Assembly (NCBI RefSeq): GCF_900187185.1
Contig: NZ_LT906465.1
Coordinates: 62,001 to 126,000 of the forward strand
DNA length: 64,000 bases
Source of the DNA: Chryseobacterium taklimakanense
GTDB lineage: Bacteria > Bacteroidota > Bacteroidia > Flavobacteriales > Weeksellaceae
Reading direction: 5' to 3'
Shown: positions 1 through 9,123 of the stretch, one piece after another
Position numbering within the stretch: the first letter of the stretch is position 1
Layout: the number at the start of each line of letters is the position of its first letter
Notes under the pieces: generated by a model
What the model saw: the letters and a program-made list of their open reading frames with translations, nothing else
Databases searched by the model: none
What the model was told of the DNA's origin: nothing
Position numbers and translations under genes: made by a program

Positions 1-177
1 TACATCGCGCCAATTCGTGAAAGATGAACTTCCGATCAGCAAAATAGCATCTTTCGGAGGTGGGTTCAGGCTGTCCTGTTTTTTAAATTCCTGGATGTCA
101 TTCCAGAAATCCGGTTTCTGCTGAGCAAACAGGCCCGAGAATATCAATATTGAAAAGAAGAACAGTAATTTTTTCAC
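1..177 (-). CDS. GDSL/SGNH-type esterase, N-terminal fragment
   Basis: Only the first 59 codons lie in the window; the gene runs off the left edge. The start is a GTG at 177-175; an in-frame TGA a few codons upstream excludes a longer product. A lysine pair and a hydrophobic stretch ending in FAQQ form a signal peptide typical of Bacteroidota, so the product is exported. The segment ILLIGSSSFTNW matches the first block (the nucleophile-serine region) of SGNH hydrolases. Substrate cannot be told from this fragment. It reads in the same direction as the following dehydrogenase but is separated by ~70 bp. Confidence 0.6.
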   Translation of the reverse strand, partial: MKKLLFFFSILIFSGLFAQQKPDFWNDIQEFKKQDSLNPPPKDAILLIGSSSFTNWRDV

Positions 178-250
178 AGTTAAAGATCAAATTTTGAATT
201 AAAAATAAAATCCGTTCCAGCTCGCGAAATGGATTTTTATTTACACACTT

Positions 251-1414
251 TTAATAACTCATTTCCACGATTTTGTAGGCATCCTGTGGCGTGAGCTTTC
301 GGTATTCGCCTTGCCCAAGCCAGTTTCTGTCGGTAAATGCCTGCTCAACTTTTTTCGCGGTATCTTTATAATCGTCGGTATATTCCGAAAGTTTGGTTTT
401 AATGCCTAAACTTTGGAAGAATTCTTCCATTTTCTGGATGCCTTTTTCGGCTTTTTCTTCCAGAGTGCCTTCAGTGATATTCCACACGCGTTCAGCATAT
501 TGCGCCAGTTTTTCTTTTTTGGAATTAAAATTATAACGGTAGTGGGACGGCGCGATGATAGCCAGCGTCCTTGCGTGGTCAATTCCGTACTGTGCCGTTA
601 GTTCGTGTCCCATTCCATGAACAGCCCAATCGGTCGGAACGCCTTTGGCAATCAGTCCGTTAAGTGCCATTGTGCAGCACCACATAAAGTTGGCAGCAGC
701 ATCATAATCAAATTCTTCATTCATAACTTTTGGAGCGACTTCCTGCAAGGTTTGTAAAATGCTTTCAGAAAATCTGTCCTGTAAAGTCGCTGCAGTTTTA
801 TAAGTCATATACTGTTCCAGCACATGGGTGTAGGCGTCCGCAATCCCGTTTGCAATCTGGTTTTTCGGGATGGAGCGCACCACTTCCGGATCTAAAACTG
901 AAACCACCGGAAAAAGCCCGGGTCCGCCGCTGGAAAGTTTTTCGCCGGTTCCTCGTCTTGAGATGACGTAGCCCGAATTCATTTCAGAGCCGGTTGCCGG
1001 CAAAGTAAGTACGGTTGCAAAAGGCATTCCCTGGCCTTCGAAAGTTCTTACAGGTTTTCTCAGGATATCCCACGGTTCGCCATCGTAGTTGGCTGCGGCT
1101 GACAAAAATTTGGTCCCGTCGATTACCGAACCGCCACCTACTGCAAGTAAATAATTGATATTCTTTTCTTTAATTATTTTTAAAGCCTCCATCAGAACTT
1201 CATATTCCGGATTGGCAGGGATACCGCCGAATTCTTCGATTTTATGGCCTTTCAGGGCATCTTTTACCTGATCGTAAACACCGTTTTTCATAATACTTCC
1301 GCCGCCGTATAGCATCAGGATATTGGCATCCTGTGGAATTTCTTTTGCAAGTTTTGCAATTTCACCTTTACCGAAAAGGATTTTGGTAGGATTTTTCAAT
1401 TCAAAATTGAGCAT
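251..1414 (-). CDS. yqhD: Iron-containing alcohol dehydrogenase, YqhD/BDH type
   Basis: This 387-residue protein is full length for the YqhD/butanol dehydrogenase branch of the iron-containing alcohol dehydrogenases, which reduce aldehydes with NADPH in the cytoplasm. The nucleotide-binding GGGS motif is at residues 93-96. The metal ligands are visible as D193 and H197 in IADAYTH and as H266 and H280 in AVHGMGHELTAQYGIDH, the same spacing as in the E. coli enzyme. It stands alone, divergent from the PEP carboxylase gene across a 114-bp spacer. Physiological role (aldehyde detoxification or fermentation side reaction) is inferred from the family, and the exact substrate is unknown. Confidence 0.9.
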   Translation of the reverse strand: MLNFELKNPTKILFGKGEIAKLAKEIPQDANILMLYGGGSIMKNGVYDQVKDALKGHKIEEFGGIPANPEYEVLMEALKIIKEKNINYLLAVGGGSVIDGTKFLSAAANYDGEPWDILRKPVRTFEGQGMPFATVLTLPATGSEMNSGYVISRRGTGEKLSSGGPGLFPVVSVLDPEVVRSIPKNQIANGIADAYTHVLEQYMTYKTAATLQDRFSESILQTLQEVAPKVMNEEFDYDAAANFMWCCTMALNGLIAKGVPTDWAVHGMGHELTAQYGIDHARTLAIIAPSHYRYNFNSKKEKLAQYAERVWNITEGTLEEKAEKGIQKMEEFFQSLGIKTKLSEYTDDYKDTAKKVEQAFTDRNWLGQGEYRKLTPQDAYKIVEMSY

Positions 1415-1516
1415 AACTTTAATTTTTATCCAAATTTAAGGAATATTAAAGCGTTTAAACGGTTTGGGATTATAAATATTTCCTAAAATTAACTTAGATA
1501 AATGTTTAAAATCGCA

Positions 1517-1524
1517 TAAATTTG
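1517..1524 (+). promoter_or_regulatory. Bacteroidota -7 promoter box before ppc
   Basis: TAAATTTG fits the Bacteroidota sigma-ABfr -7 consensus TAnnTTTG. It ends only 4 nt before the ppc ATG at 1529, which would place the transcription start at or next to the start codon and suggests a leaderless or near-leaderless mRNA. The -33 region (around TTAG at 1495-1498) is weak. Confidence 0.4.
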
Positions 1525-1528
1525 TTAG

Positions 1529-4072
1529 ATGCTAAACGAACAGTTAAAAGAAAAATTCCGGCAGGTAGTAGAGAATAAATTCCAGATTTATAACTCCCTT
1601 TTCATGAGCCTGCCATACGATAAAATGACCAATATCGGGATGCTGCTCCCATTTTTATACGAAGAAAGCAAAGCCGGTTACGAAGCCGGGAAAGATCCGC
1701 TGCAGATTGTGGAAGAATTCTTTACCAAACATACCGAACTGCGGACCGAGGAGCAGAAACTTGAACTTTTGTTTAAGATCATCCAGTACATCGAGAGACA
1801 GGTTGTGCTTTTTGACAGTATCGAGGATGCCGCTTTCTCAAAGCTGCATTCCGAAAGCGATGCCGGGACGGTGATGCAGCTCCACGAACGCAGTGTTCAG
1901 GAAAACAAGCTGGACGAAATTCGTGCAAAGATGAAGGATTTTGCGGTAAGAGTGGTTTTCACTGCGCACCCGACTCAGTTTTATCCTAATGCTGTTCAGG
2001 GGATTCTGCACGATCTGCGCGGCGCAATTATGGAAGATTCCGTCACTGAAATCGATACGCTTCTGCAGCAGTTAGGCAAAACGCCTTTCGTAAACAAGGA
2101 AAAGCCAACGCCATTGGACGAAGCCAGGAGCATCATTTATTATTTGCGCTATGTTTATTACGATACCATCGGCGAACTTTATAAGAAACTCAAAAACCGC
2201 TTCGGGACCAAAGATTATGTTCCAAATCCCAATATTGTGCAGCTTGGCTTCTGGCCCGGTGGCGACCGCGACGGAAATCCTTTTGTGACGGCTGATATTA
2301 CGCTGAAAGTTGCAGAAGAGCTTCGGGGAAATATTCTTAAATGTTATTACGGACATCTCAAGAACCTGCGGAGAAGATTGAGTTTCCGGGGCATTACAGA
2401 AATTTTGGAAGAGCTGAGCCAGCAGCTTTACCACAGTATTTTTCATTCAGAAGAACTGATTTCTGCGGAGGAAATTCTTTCGAAAATCAATGCGGCTGAA
2501 AAAATTCTTGATGAGTATCACAATGGTCTGTTCAGGGAACTTCTGGATGATTTCCGCGACCGGGTGAAAATTTTCGGGACGCATTTCGCCACTTTGGATA
2601 TTCGCCAGGACAGCCGGGTTCACCAGCAGGTTGTTGACAGCATCATTTCAAAAAAATCAGATTTAAATGTTGAAAATTTAAGTTCTGAAGACAAACTGAA
2701 ATGGCTTCTGGAAACCGATATTGTTCTTGATCCTGCAGAATTTGAGAGCATTACCAAAGAAACACTGCAAAGCGTTATCAATGTAAAAGAAATCCAGAAA
2801 AAAAATGGGGAGCGCGGCATGCACAGGTACATCATTTCAAACTCGGATGAGATCAAGGATGTGCTGTATGTTTACGCCTTCTTCAAACTTTGCGGCTACA
2901 AAGTCGAAGATATCAATATAGACATTGTTCCGCTTTTTGAAACCATCGAAGGACTCGGGAATGCTCAGGACGTGATGCGGCAGCTTTATGAACTTCCACT
3001 TTATAAAAAACATATCGAAAAACGCGGAAATTATCAGACGATCATGCTCGGCTTTTCCGACGGAACCAAAGATGGCGGCTACCTGAAAGCAAACTGGGAA
3101 ATCTACGAAACCAAGGAACACCTCACCAAAATCTCTGAGGAATATGGCATTAAAGTGATTTTCTTTGACGGCAGGGGCGGGCCACCGGCAAGAGGCGGCG
3201 GCAAAACTCACGATTTTTACGCATCGCAGGGGAAAACCATTGCCAATCATAAGATTGAAATCACAATTCAGGGGCAGACGATTACCAGCGTTTTCGGAAA
3301 CAAAGACCAGGCGAAATATAATTTTGAGCAGCTCCTGACGGCCGGACTTGAAAATGATGTATTTAAAAATTCAGCGAAAGACCTGGCCGAAAATGAACGC
3401 CGGCTTTTGCAGGAACTCGCAGAAATCAGTTTTAAAAAATATTCTGATCTGAAAAGTCATCCGATGTTTGTGCCATACCTTCAGGAAATGAGCACCCTGC
3501 AGTATTACGGCAGAACCAATATCGGAAGTCGGCCAACCAAACGTGGCAGCGGAAATGAGCTGAAATTTGAGGATTTGCGGGCCATACCTTTCGTAGGCTC
3601 GTGGGCGCAGCTTAAACAGAATGTTCCGGGATTTTTTGGTTTTGGCTTTGCTTTGAATGAAATGAAAAAATCAGGAAGGTTTGACGAAGTGAAAGCCCTT
3701 TACAAAGGTTCCGACTTCTTCCGGACTTTGGTTTTGAATTCGATGATGAGTATGAATAAATCGTATTTCCCGCTGACATCTTACATGAAAAACAACAGGA
3801 AGTTTGGCGGTTTCTGGAATATTCTGAATGATGAATATGAACTTTCAAAGAAAATGATGCTGGAACTTACCGGTTTTGAAATGCTGCAACAGGAAGAACC
3901 TTTATCTAGGAAATCTGTAAAAATCAGGGAAAAAATCGTGCTGCCGTTATTAAGTATTCAGCAGTATGCCCTGATGAAAATTCAAAAAGGAGAGGGCAAC
4001 ACAGAAGCCTACGAAAAACTGGTGACGCGCTCGCTGTTTGGAAATATTAATGCCAGCCGCAATTCTGCTTAA
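1529..4072 (+). CDS. ppc: Phosphoenolpyruvate carboxylase
   Basis: The protein (847 aa) carboxylates phosphoenolpyruvate with bicarbonate to oxaloacetate, replenishing the TCA cycle. The catalytic histidine block VVFTAHPTQ (H147) and the GGDRDGNP motif (about residues 245-252) are both present. The mobile-loop motif near residue 546 reads FDGRGGPPARGGG, where the textbook enzymes have FHGRGG; I recall the D form from other Bacteroidota but cannot verify it. The C-terminus is also atypical: it ends in NASRNSA, not the usual RNTG. Length is slightly below the 880-930 aa of proteobacterial enzymes. It is transcribed alone, with 69 bp to the next gene. Confidence 0.93.
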   Translation: MLNEQLKEKFRQVVENKFQIYNSLFMSLPYDKMTNIGMLLPFLYEESKAGYEAGKDPLQIVEEFFTKHTELRTEEQKLELLFKIIQYIERQVVLFDSIEDAAFSKLHSESDAGTVMQLHERSVQENKLDEIRAKMKDFAVRVVFTAHPTQFYPNAVQGILHDLRGAIMEDSVTEIDTLLQQLGKTPFVNKEKPTPLDEARSIIYYLRYVYYDTIGELYKKLKNRFGTKDYVPNPNIVQLGFWPGGDRDGNPFVTADITLKVAEELRGNILKCYYGHLKNLRRRLSFRGITEILEELSQQLYHSIFHSEELISAEEILSKINAAEKILDEYHNGLFRELLDDFRDRVKIFGTHFATLDIRQDSRVHQQVVDSIISKKSDLNVENLSSEDKLKWLLETDIVLDPAEFESITKETLQSVINVKEIQKKNGERGMHRYIISNSDEIKDVLYVYAFFKLCGYKVEDINIDIVPLFETIEGLGNAQDVMRQLYELPLYKKHIEKRGNYQTIMLGFSDGTKDGGYLKANWEIYETKEHLTKISEEYGIKVIFFDGRGGPPARGGGKTHDFYASQGKTIANHKIEITIQGQTITSVFGNKDQAKYNFEQLLTAGLENDVFKNSAKDLAENERRLLQELAEISFKKYSDLKSHPMFVPYLQEMSTLQYYGRTNIGSRPTKRGSGNELKFEDLRAIPFVGSWAQLKQNVPGFFGFGFALNEMKKSGRFDEVKALYKGSDFFRTLVLNSMMSMNKSYFPLTSYMKNNRKFGGFWNILNDEYELSKKMMLELTGFEMLQQEEPLSRKSVKIREKIVLPLLSIQQYALMKIQKGEGNTEAYEKLVTRSLFGNINASRNSA

Positions 4073-4141
4073 AATGGGATAAAAGCAGGTTTTAATTTCA
4101 GAACCAACAAAAAAATCAGTATTTTTACGAAAAGATTTTTT

Positions 4142-5266
4142 ATGCGAAAAATTCAGATGGTTGACCTTCAGAGTCAATACTACAAAATAAAACCGGAGGT
4201 GGATAATGCAGTTCTGAATGTGATGGATTCCGCCGCTTTCATCAACGGACCGGAGGTAAAACTTTTTCAGAAAGAACTTGAGGATTATTTGGATGTAAAA
4301 CACGTGATTCCTTGTGCCAACGGAACCGATGCACTTCAGATTGCACTGATGGCGCTCGATTTGAAAGAGGGCGATGAAGTGATTACGGCTGATTTTACTT
4401 TTGCTGCAACGGTTGAAGTGATACATTTACTGAAGCTAAAAGCCGTTTTGGTGGATGTGGATTACGACACTTTCACGATCGATATAGATAAACTAAAAGC
4501 GGCAATAACGGATAAAACCAAGGCAATTATTCCGGTACACCTTTTCGGACAGTGCGCCAATATGGAAGAGGTGATGAAAATTGCTAAGGCTCACAATCTT
4601 TTTGTGATTGAAGACAATGCACAGGCCATCGGCGCAGATTTCACTTTTTCTGACGGAAATGTAAAAAAATCCGGAACGATGGGAACCATGGGAACGACTT
4701 CTTTTTTTCCTTCTAAAAATTTAGGCTGTTATGGCGACGGTGGTGCGATTTTCACAAATGATGATGCACTGGCACATAAACTTCGCGGAATCGTAAACCA
4801 CGGTATGTATGAAAGGTACTACCACGACGAGGTTGGAGTGAATTCCCGTTTAGACAGCATCCAGGCGACGGTTTTAAGAAAGAAACTTCCGCTTTTGGAT
4901 TCTTACAACGAAGCCAGAAGGAAAGCTGCTGATTACTACGACGAGGCATTTGCAGGGCATCCCGATATCCTGACTCCGGCACGTGCTGAAAATTCAGGAC
5001 ACGTATTCCATCAGTACACCCTGAGGATTTTAAACGGAAAAAGGAATGAGCTTCAGCAGTTTTTAGCTGAAAAGGAAATTCCGGCGATGATTTATTATCC
5101 GGTGGCGCTGCGCAAGCAAAAAGCCTATTATCAGGAAAGTAATGATGCAGATTTTTTAAATACGGACAAACTATTAGACCAGGTCATTTCTCTGCCCATG
5201 CACACCGAACTGGATGACGAGCAGCTGAAATACATCACCGATGCCGTGCTGGAATTTATGAAATAA
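4142..5266 (+). CDS. DegT/DnrJ/EryC1/StrS-family sugar aminotransferase
   Basis: This 374-residue PLP enzyme belongs to the family that transfers an amino group from glutamate to a nucleotide-linked keto-sugar. The PLP-binding lysine is K192 in SFFPSKNLGCYGDGGA, and the cofactor-ring aspartate is D158 in VIEDNAQAIGA. Length is normal for the family. It is followed 56 bp later by galE, so a joint role in making an amino sugar for surface polysaccharide is plausible but inferred. The precise sugar (for example a WecE- or WbpE-like substrate) cannot be decided from sequence alone. Confidence 0.88.
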   Translation: MRKIQMVDLQSQYYKIKPEVDNAVLNVMDSAAFINGPEVKLFQKELEDYLDVKHVIPCANGTDALQIALMALDLKEGDEVITADFTFAATVEVIHLLKLKAVLVDVDYDTFTIDIDKLKAAITDKTKAIIPVHLFGQCANMEEVMKIAKAHNLFVIEDNAQAIGADFTFSDGNVKKSGTMGTMGTTSFFPSKNLGCYGDGGAIFTNDDALAHKLRGIVNHGMYERYYHDEVGVNSRLDSIQATVLRKKLPLLDSYNEARRKAADYYDEAFAGHPDILTPARAENSGHVFHQYTLRILNGKRNELQQFLAEKEIPAMIYYPVALRKQKAYYQESNDADFLNTDKLLDQVISLPMHTELDDEQLKYITDAVLEFMK

Positions 5267-5322
5267 GGAGCGTCTTTTCTCAGTCACAGCTTTCTGAAAC
5301 CCTAAACCTGAAACAAAACCAT

Positions 5323-6339
5323 ATGACCATACTTGTAACCGGCGGCCTGGGATATATCGGCTCGCATACTGTGGTAGAACTTCTTAATGAAGGATTTGAT
5401 GTAGTAATCGTGGACGATCTGTCAAATTCTGAAAAATTTATTTTAAACAATATCGAGGAAGTGGCAGGCAGGAAGCCTGTCTTTTATCCTTTCGATTTAA
5501 AAAGAAGAGATTTGCTGAAGCAGCTTTTGGATGCCCACCAGATCGATGGATGTATTAATTTCGCCGCATTCAAAGCGGTGGGAGAAAGCCAGGAGAAGCC
5601 TGTAGATTATTACGAAAACAACCTTTTTTCGCTGATCAATCTTTTGCAGGAATTTAAGGAAAGAAACATCTCAAATTTCATATTCAGCTCCTCCTGCACC
5701 GTTTACGGGCAGGCCGATGAAATGCCGATCGATGAAAATACACCGCTGAAAACCCCGGAATCATCTTACGGTAAAACCAAGCAGATGGGCGAGGAAATTC
5801 TGATGGATTTTGCAAAGGCACATCACAAAAAGATATCGCTTTTAAGATATTTTAACCCAATCGGAGCGCACCCTTCAGCGAAACTGGGCGAACTGCCAAT
5901 CGGAATTCCGAACAACCTGATTCCTTACGTAACGCAAACTGCTGCCGGCATCCGTGAGAAACTTTCGGTTTGGGGTGATGATTATCCTACGCCGGACGGT
6001 ACGGCGATCCGTGATTATATTTATGTTGTTGATTTGGCAAAGGCTCACGTGGCAGCCCTTAAAAAACTGATGTCTGAGACTTCTGACACTGTAATCGATA
6101 TTTATAATTTGGGTACCGGGAAAGGTTCCTCAGTTTTGGAAGTGGTGAATGCTTTTGAAGCTGCCAATAATGTGAAAGTGCCTTATCAGATCTGCGACCG
6201 CAGGGCGGGAGACATCACTGTCGCGTACGCGAATGCAGATAAAGCTGAAAGGGAACTGGGCTGGAAAGCAGACACATCTCTTGAAGAAGCTTTGAGAACG
6301 ACCTGGAACTGGCAGAAATATCTGGAAAGCAGAAATTAA
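5323..6339 (+). CDS. galE: UDP-glucose 4-epimerase
   Basis: The protein (338 aa, the usual length) interconverts UDP-glucose and UDP-galactose in the cytoplasm using tightly bound NAD. The N-terminal Rossmann motif GGLGYIG is at residues 7-13. The catalytic residues S124, Y149 and K153 (SSC and SYGKTKQ) fall at exactly the E. coli GalE positions. It lies 56 bp after the DegT aminotransferase and ends at a bidirectional terminator, so the pair may be one transcription unit supplying nucleotide sugars. Confidence 0.93.
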   Translation: MTILVTGGLGYIGSHTVVELLNEGFDVVIVDDLSNSEKFILNNIEEVAGRKPVFYPFDLKRRDLLKQLLDAHQIDGCINFAAFKAVGESQEKPVDYYENNLFSLINLLQEFKERNISNFIFSSSCTVYGQADEMPIDENTPLKTPESSYGKTKQMGEEILMDFAKAHHKKISLLRYFNPIGAHPSAKLGELPIGIPNNLIPYVTQTAAGIREKLSVWGDDYPTPDGTAIRDYIYVVDLAKAHVAALKKLMSETSDTVIDIYNLGTGKGSSVLEVVNAFEAANNVKVPYQICDRRAGDITVAYANADKAERELGWKADTSLEEALRTTWNWQKYLESRN

Positions 6340-6359
6340 TTCTTAAAAATTCATAAAAA

Positions 6360-6383
6360 AATCCCGAAGCGAAGTTCGGGATT
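6360..6383. terminator. Bidirectional terminator between galE and the receptor gene
   Basis: The stem AATCCCGAA / TTCGGGATT has a GCGAAG loop, an A-run on the left and T-rich sequence on the right. It serves the convergent genes on both sides. Confidence 0.8.
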
Positions 6384-6391
6384 CTTGTTCA

Positions 6392-8956
6392 TTACATTGG
6401 TGGCATATCATCGTCGCCGCCTGCGTTACTGTTGATGTCTTTTTTACGTCTCGGTGCTTCCACTTTTTCACCCTGCCTGAACCTGTAGGTGAATGACAGT
6501 GCAAACTGTCTTGGCATCCATTTCATATAACTTTCGCTGGTTAGATCCTCATTGAATGTTTTTACAGTACGGTTTCTCGTGTTGAACACATCCTGAATGT
6601 TGAATGTGAATGTCCCGTTACCGTTCCAGATGGTTTTGGATGCGCCAAGGTTCATACCGTACATCGGTTTTTGCTCTGTGGTCGCAGTTTTTTCACCGCC
6701 TCTGTACTGTCCCTGTAACTGGACGCTGAAAGTCTTGTCAATTCTGAAAGTCGTGTTCAGCCTTGCTCTGGTGGAGAAACCGTCGCCGGCGAAATCTCTG
6801 GTGCGTACAACTGTATTTCCGTCCCTGTCTAAAGCATCGTATTGCGCTGTACCTTCAGATTTATAGCCGTAAAGGTCAAGTCCACCCATCAGTTTCAACC
6901 ACGAAACCGGATCATAACTGAAATTGAAATCCAAACCGTAGCGGTCTTCAGTTCCCAGGTTGATAGGTTTTGTGTAAACCACATTTTCTCTTTCATCTTT
7001 TCTGTAACTCAACATTTTGGTATCGTCGGTACTGTGACGGTAATAAAGCGTCGGGTTGATGGTCAGTTTTCTTTTCTGGATGCTGTAACCCACTTCGTAA
7101 GAATCTACATATGAAGGATCCAGGTCGATGTTTCCTTCAAAAACACTTCTCGGATTGCTGTATCTCGCGTATGGGACCATGAAGAAAGATCTTGGCCTGT
7201 CAATTCTTTTTGAAAAATTTAAAAGCAACTGATTGTCTTTACCTAAATCATAGCTTAAATAAACGCTCGGGAAGATGTTGTTGTATTTCTTGTCCTTTAG
7301 GATTTTATCACCTTGCAGGTTCGCATAATCAATGTTGATCACGGAATATTCATTCCTCAGTCCAAGCTGGTAACCGAAGTTTCCGATTTTACTCTTGAAC
7401 TGTGCGTAAGCCGCGTTGAAAGTCTCCTTGTAATCCGTGGTATTTGTGAAAAGCGGCAGCTGCGTCAGGGTCATATTGTCCTGATCCTGTCTGTTGACAT
7501 CGTTTTCGTAATTGTTACGGTTGATATCGAGCCTGTAGCCCGCTTCAAGCTTTGATTTTTCGCCGATGGGCAATTCATAATCTGCTTTACCCACGATACT
7601 TCTGTTCAGCGAATTCTGAGCAAGCAAATCTTTGAAAGACAAATCATTTACCAGCGCATTTTCATCTTCATAAACAAAATCGCGTACTCCGCTGATGTAT
7701 TCTCTTGCAACCGAATTGCTGTTCGATTTGTTTCTTTGAAGGCTTAAGGAAAGTGCAATGTTCTGGCCTTTGTCATCAAATTTATGATCCAGACCAAAAT
7801 CACCCTGCAGGGCCAGGTTTCTGCCATATCCGTCATCAAGCCTTTCTGAAAATTCATTTCTGCTGAGGAAAAATTCTTCTCTGAAGGTGTTTCCGTTGCT
7901 TTCTGAATTAAAGCCTCTGATGGTTCCCGATGCATTCACCGAAGTTCTGTCGCTGAAATCGTAAACAAAACCTGTAGTTGCGTTGTAGTTTTTGCCGTTG
8001 TTTTCGCTGGTACTTTCCTGGTGGCTTTCTTTCGGTACATCAGCATTCGGGAAATTATACCAGGTATCACTGTTGTTTTCACCTTTGCTTTCGCGGTATC
8101 CGCCGCCGCCGTTCAGGAACCAGGTCAGGTTGTTCCGTCTCCAGCTAAGGTTGGTATTCAAACTTGTGGTAGGCAGATAACCCAAAGATCCGGTTACGCT
8201 TCCGTTGAAACCTACCCTTTTATTTTTCTTTAATATGATATTTAAAATTCCGGCGGTTCCTGAAGCTTCAAATTTTGATGAAGGGTTGGAAATCACCTCG
8301 ATCTTTTCAATCTGGTCCGCTGGAATGGACTGTAAAGCATTCGCACCGTCATCAATGCCAAGCAAAGCTGAAGGTTTTCCATTAATTAAAAATCTCACGT
8401 TAGAGCTACCCCTCATCGATACTGTGCCGTCCGTATCTACAGAAACAGACGGAACGTTGGCAAGCACATCCTGCAAGCTTCCGCCTTTACTGATGAGGTC
8501 TGTGGATGGGTCGTAGGTTTTTTTATCAAGTTCTACTCTGTACGGTTTTGGAGCTGCAGCCGTAATCGTTACACCTTCAATATTTTTGGTCGGAGTAACT
8601 GTGCCTGGATTTTCCGCTTCGATAGAAATGCTTCCAACGCTGCCGCCACCGATCATTTTTGTAGAAGTGATTTTCCTGAAGCCGATAGCTTCCACCGTTA
8701 CATCATAATTTCCGGGAACAAGCTGCAGTGTGTAATTTCCCTTTTCATCGGCAAGCACCGCATCGCTGAAAATCTTGTTGGTTTTGCTGCTGAAAGTTAC
8801 CGACGCATAAGGCACCGGATTGTTCTGTTTGTCTACGATGTTACCGGTTACATTCACTTTCTGCTGTGCATACGCAAATGCTGCGGCCGAAAGTACGAAG
8901 GTTAATCCCAGAGTTTTTTTGGTAAGAATGTTAATAATTTCCGTTCGGGTCGTCAT
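6392..8956 (-). CDS. TonB-dependent receptor-like outer-membrane beta-barrel protein
   Basis: This is an 854-residue outer-membrane protein. A signal peptide ends near AYAQQ (residue ~31). A carboxypeptidase-regulatory-like Ig domain follows at about 33-115 (VNVTGNIVDKQNNPVPYASVTF), then a plug-like domain around 140-240 with SVSVDTDGTVSMRGSSNVRFLINGK, then a long alternating beta-barrel ending in LSFTYRFRQG. The last ~25 residues are a charged KK/DD tail. This is the OMP_b-brl_3 type, common in Bacteroidota and usually without a SusD partner; none is present here. The transported ligand is unknown. The upstream spacer is 167 bp, and the gene is probably monocistronic. Confidence 0.9.
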   Translation of the reverse strand: MTTRTEIINILTKKTLGLTFVLSAAAFAYAQQKVNVTGNIVDKQNNPVPYASVTFSSKTNKIFSDAVLADEKGNYTLQLVPGNYDVTVEAIGFRKITSTKMIGGGSVGSISIEAENPGTVTPTKNIEGVTITAAAPKPYRVELDKKTYDPSTDLISKGGSLQDVLANVPSVSVDTDGTVSMRGSSNVRFLINGKPSALLGIDDGANALQSIPADQIEKIEVISNPSSKFEASGTAGILNIILKKNKRVGFNGSVTGSLGYLPTTSLNTNLSWRRNNLTWFLNGGGGYRESKGENNSDTWYNFPNADVPKESHQESTSENNGKNYNATTGFVYDFSDRTSVNASGTIRGFNSESNGNTFREEFFLSRNEFSERLDDGYGRNLALQGDFGLDHKFDDKGQNIALSLSLQRNKSNSNSVAREYISGVRDFVYEDENALVNDLSFKDLLAQNSLNRSIVGKADYELPIGEKSKLEAGYRLDINRNNYENDVNRQDQDNMTLTQLPLFTNTTDYKETFNAAYAQFKSKIGNFGYQLGLRNEYSVINIDYANLQGDKILKDKKYNNIFPSVYLSYDLGKDNQLLLNFSKRIDRPRSFFMVPYARYSNPRSVFEGNIDLDPSYVDSYEVGYSIQKRKLTINPTLYYRHSTDDTKMLSYRKDERENVVYTKPINLGTEDRYGLDFNFSYDPVSWLKLMGGLDLYGYKSEGTAQYDALDRDGNTVVRTRDFAGDGFSTRARLNTTFRIDKTFSVQLQGQYRGGEKTATTEQKPMYGMNLGASKTIWNGNGTFTFNIQDVFNTRNRTVKTFNEDLTSESYMKWMPRQFALSFTYRFRQGEKVEAPRRKKDINSNAGGDDDMPPM

Positions 8957-9123
8957 CGATAAAAAATTTATTCGCAGAACTCCATAGCAATCCTGCGGGT
9001 TTCACATGGTTTAATTATTTAGAATATTTCGGGAATACGATCAGGATTTCAAAATCCTTTTAAATAATTAGACGCAGCAAAATCTGTTTTGTTAAAAATA
9101 AGTGTCTTAAAAAGTGTTAAAGT

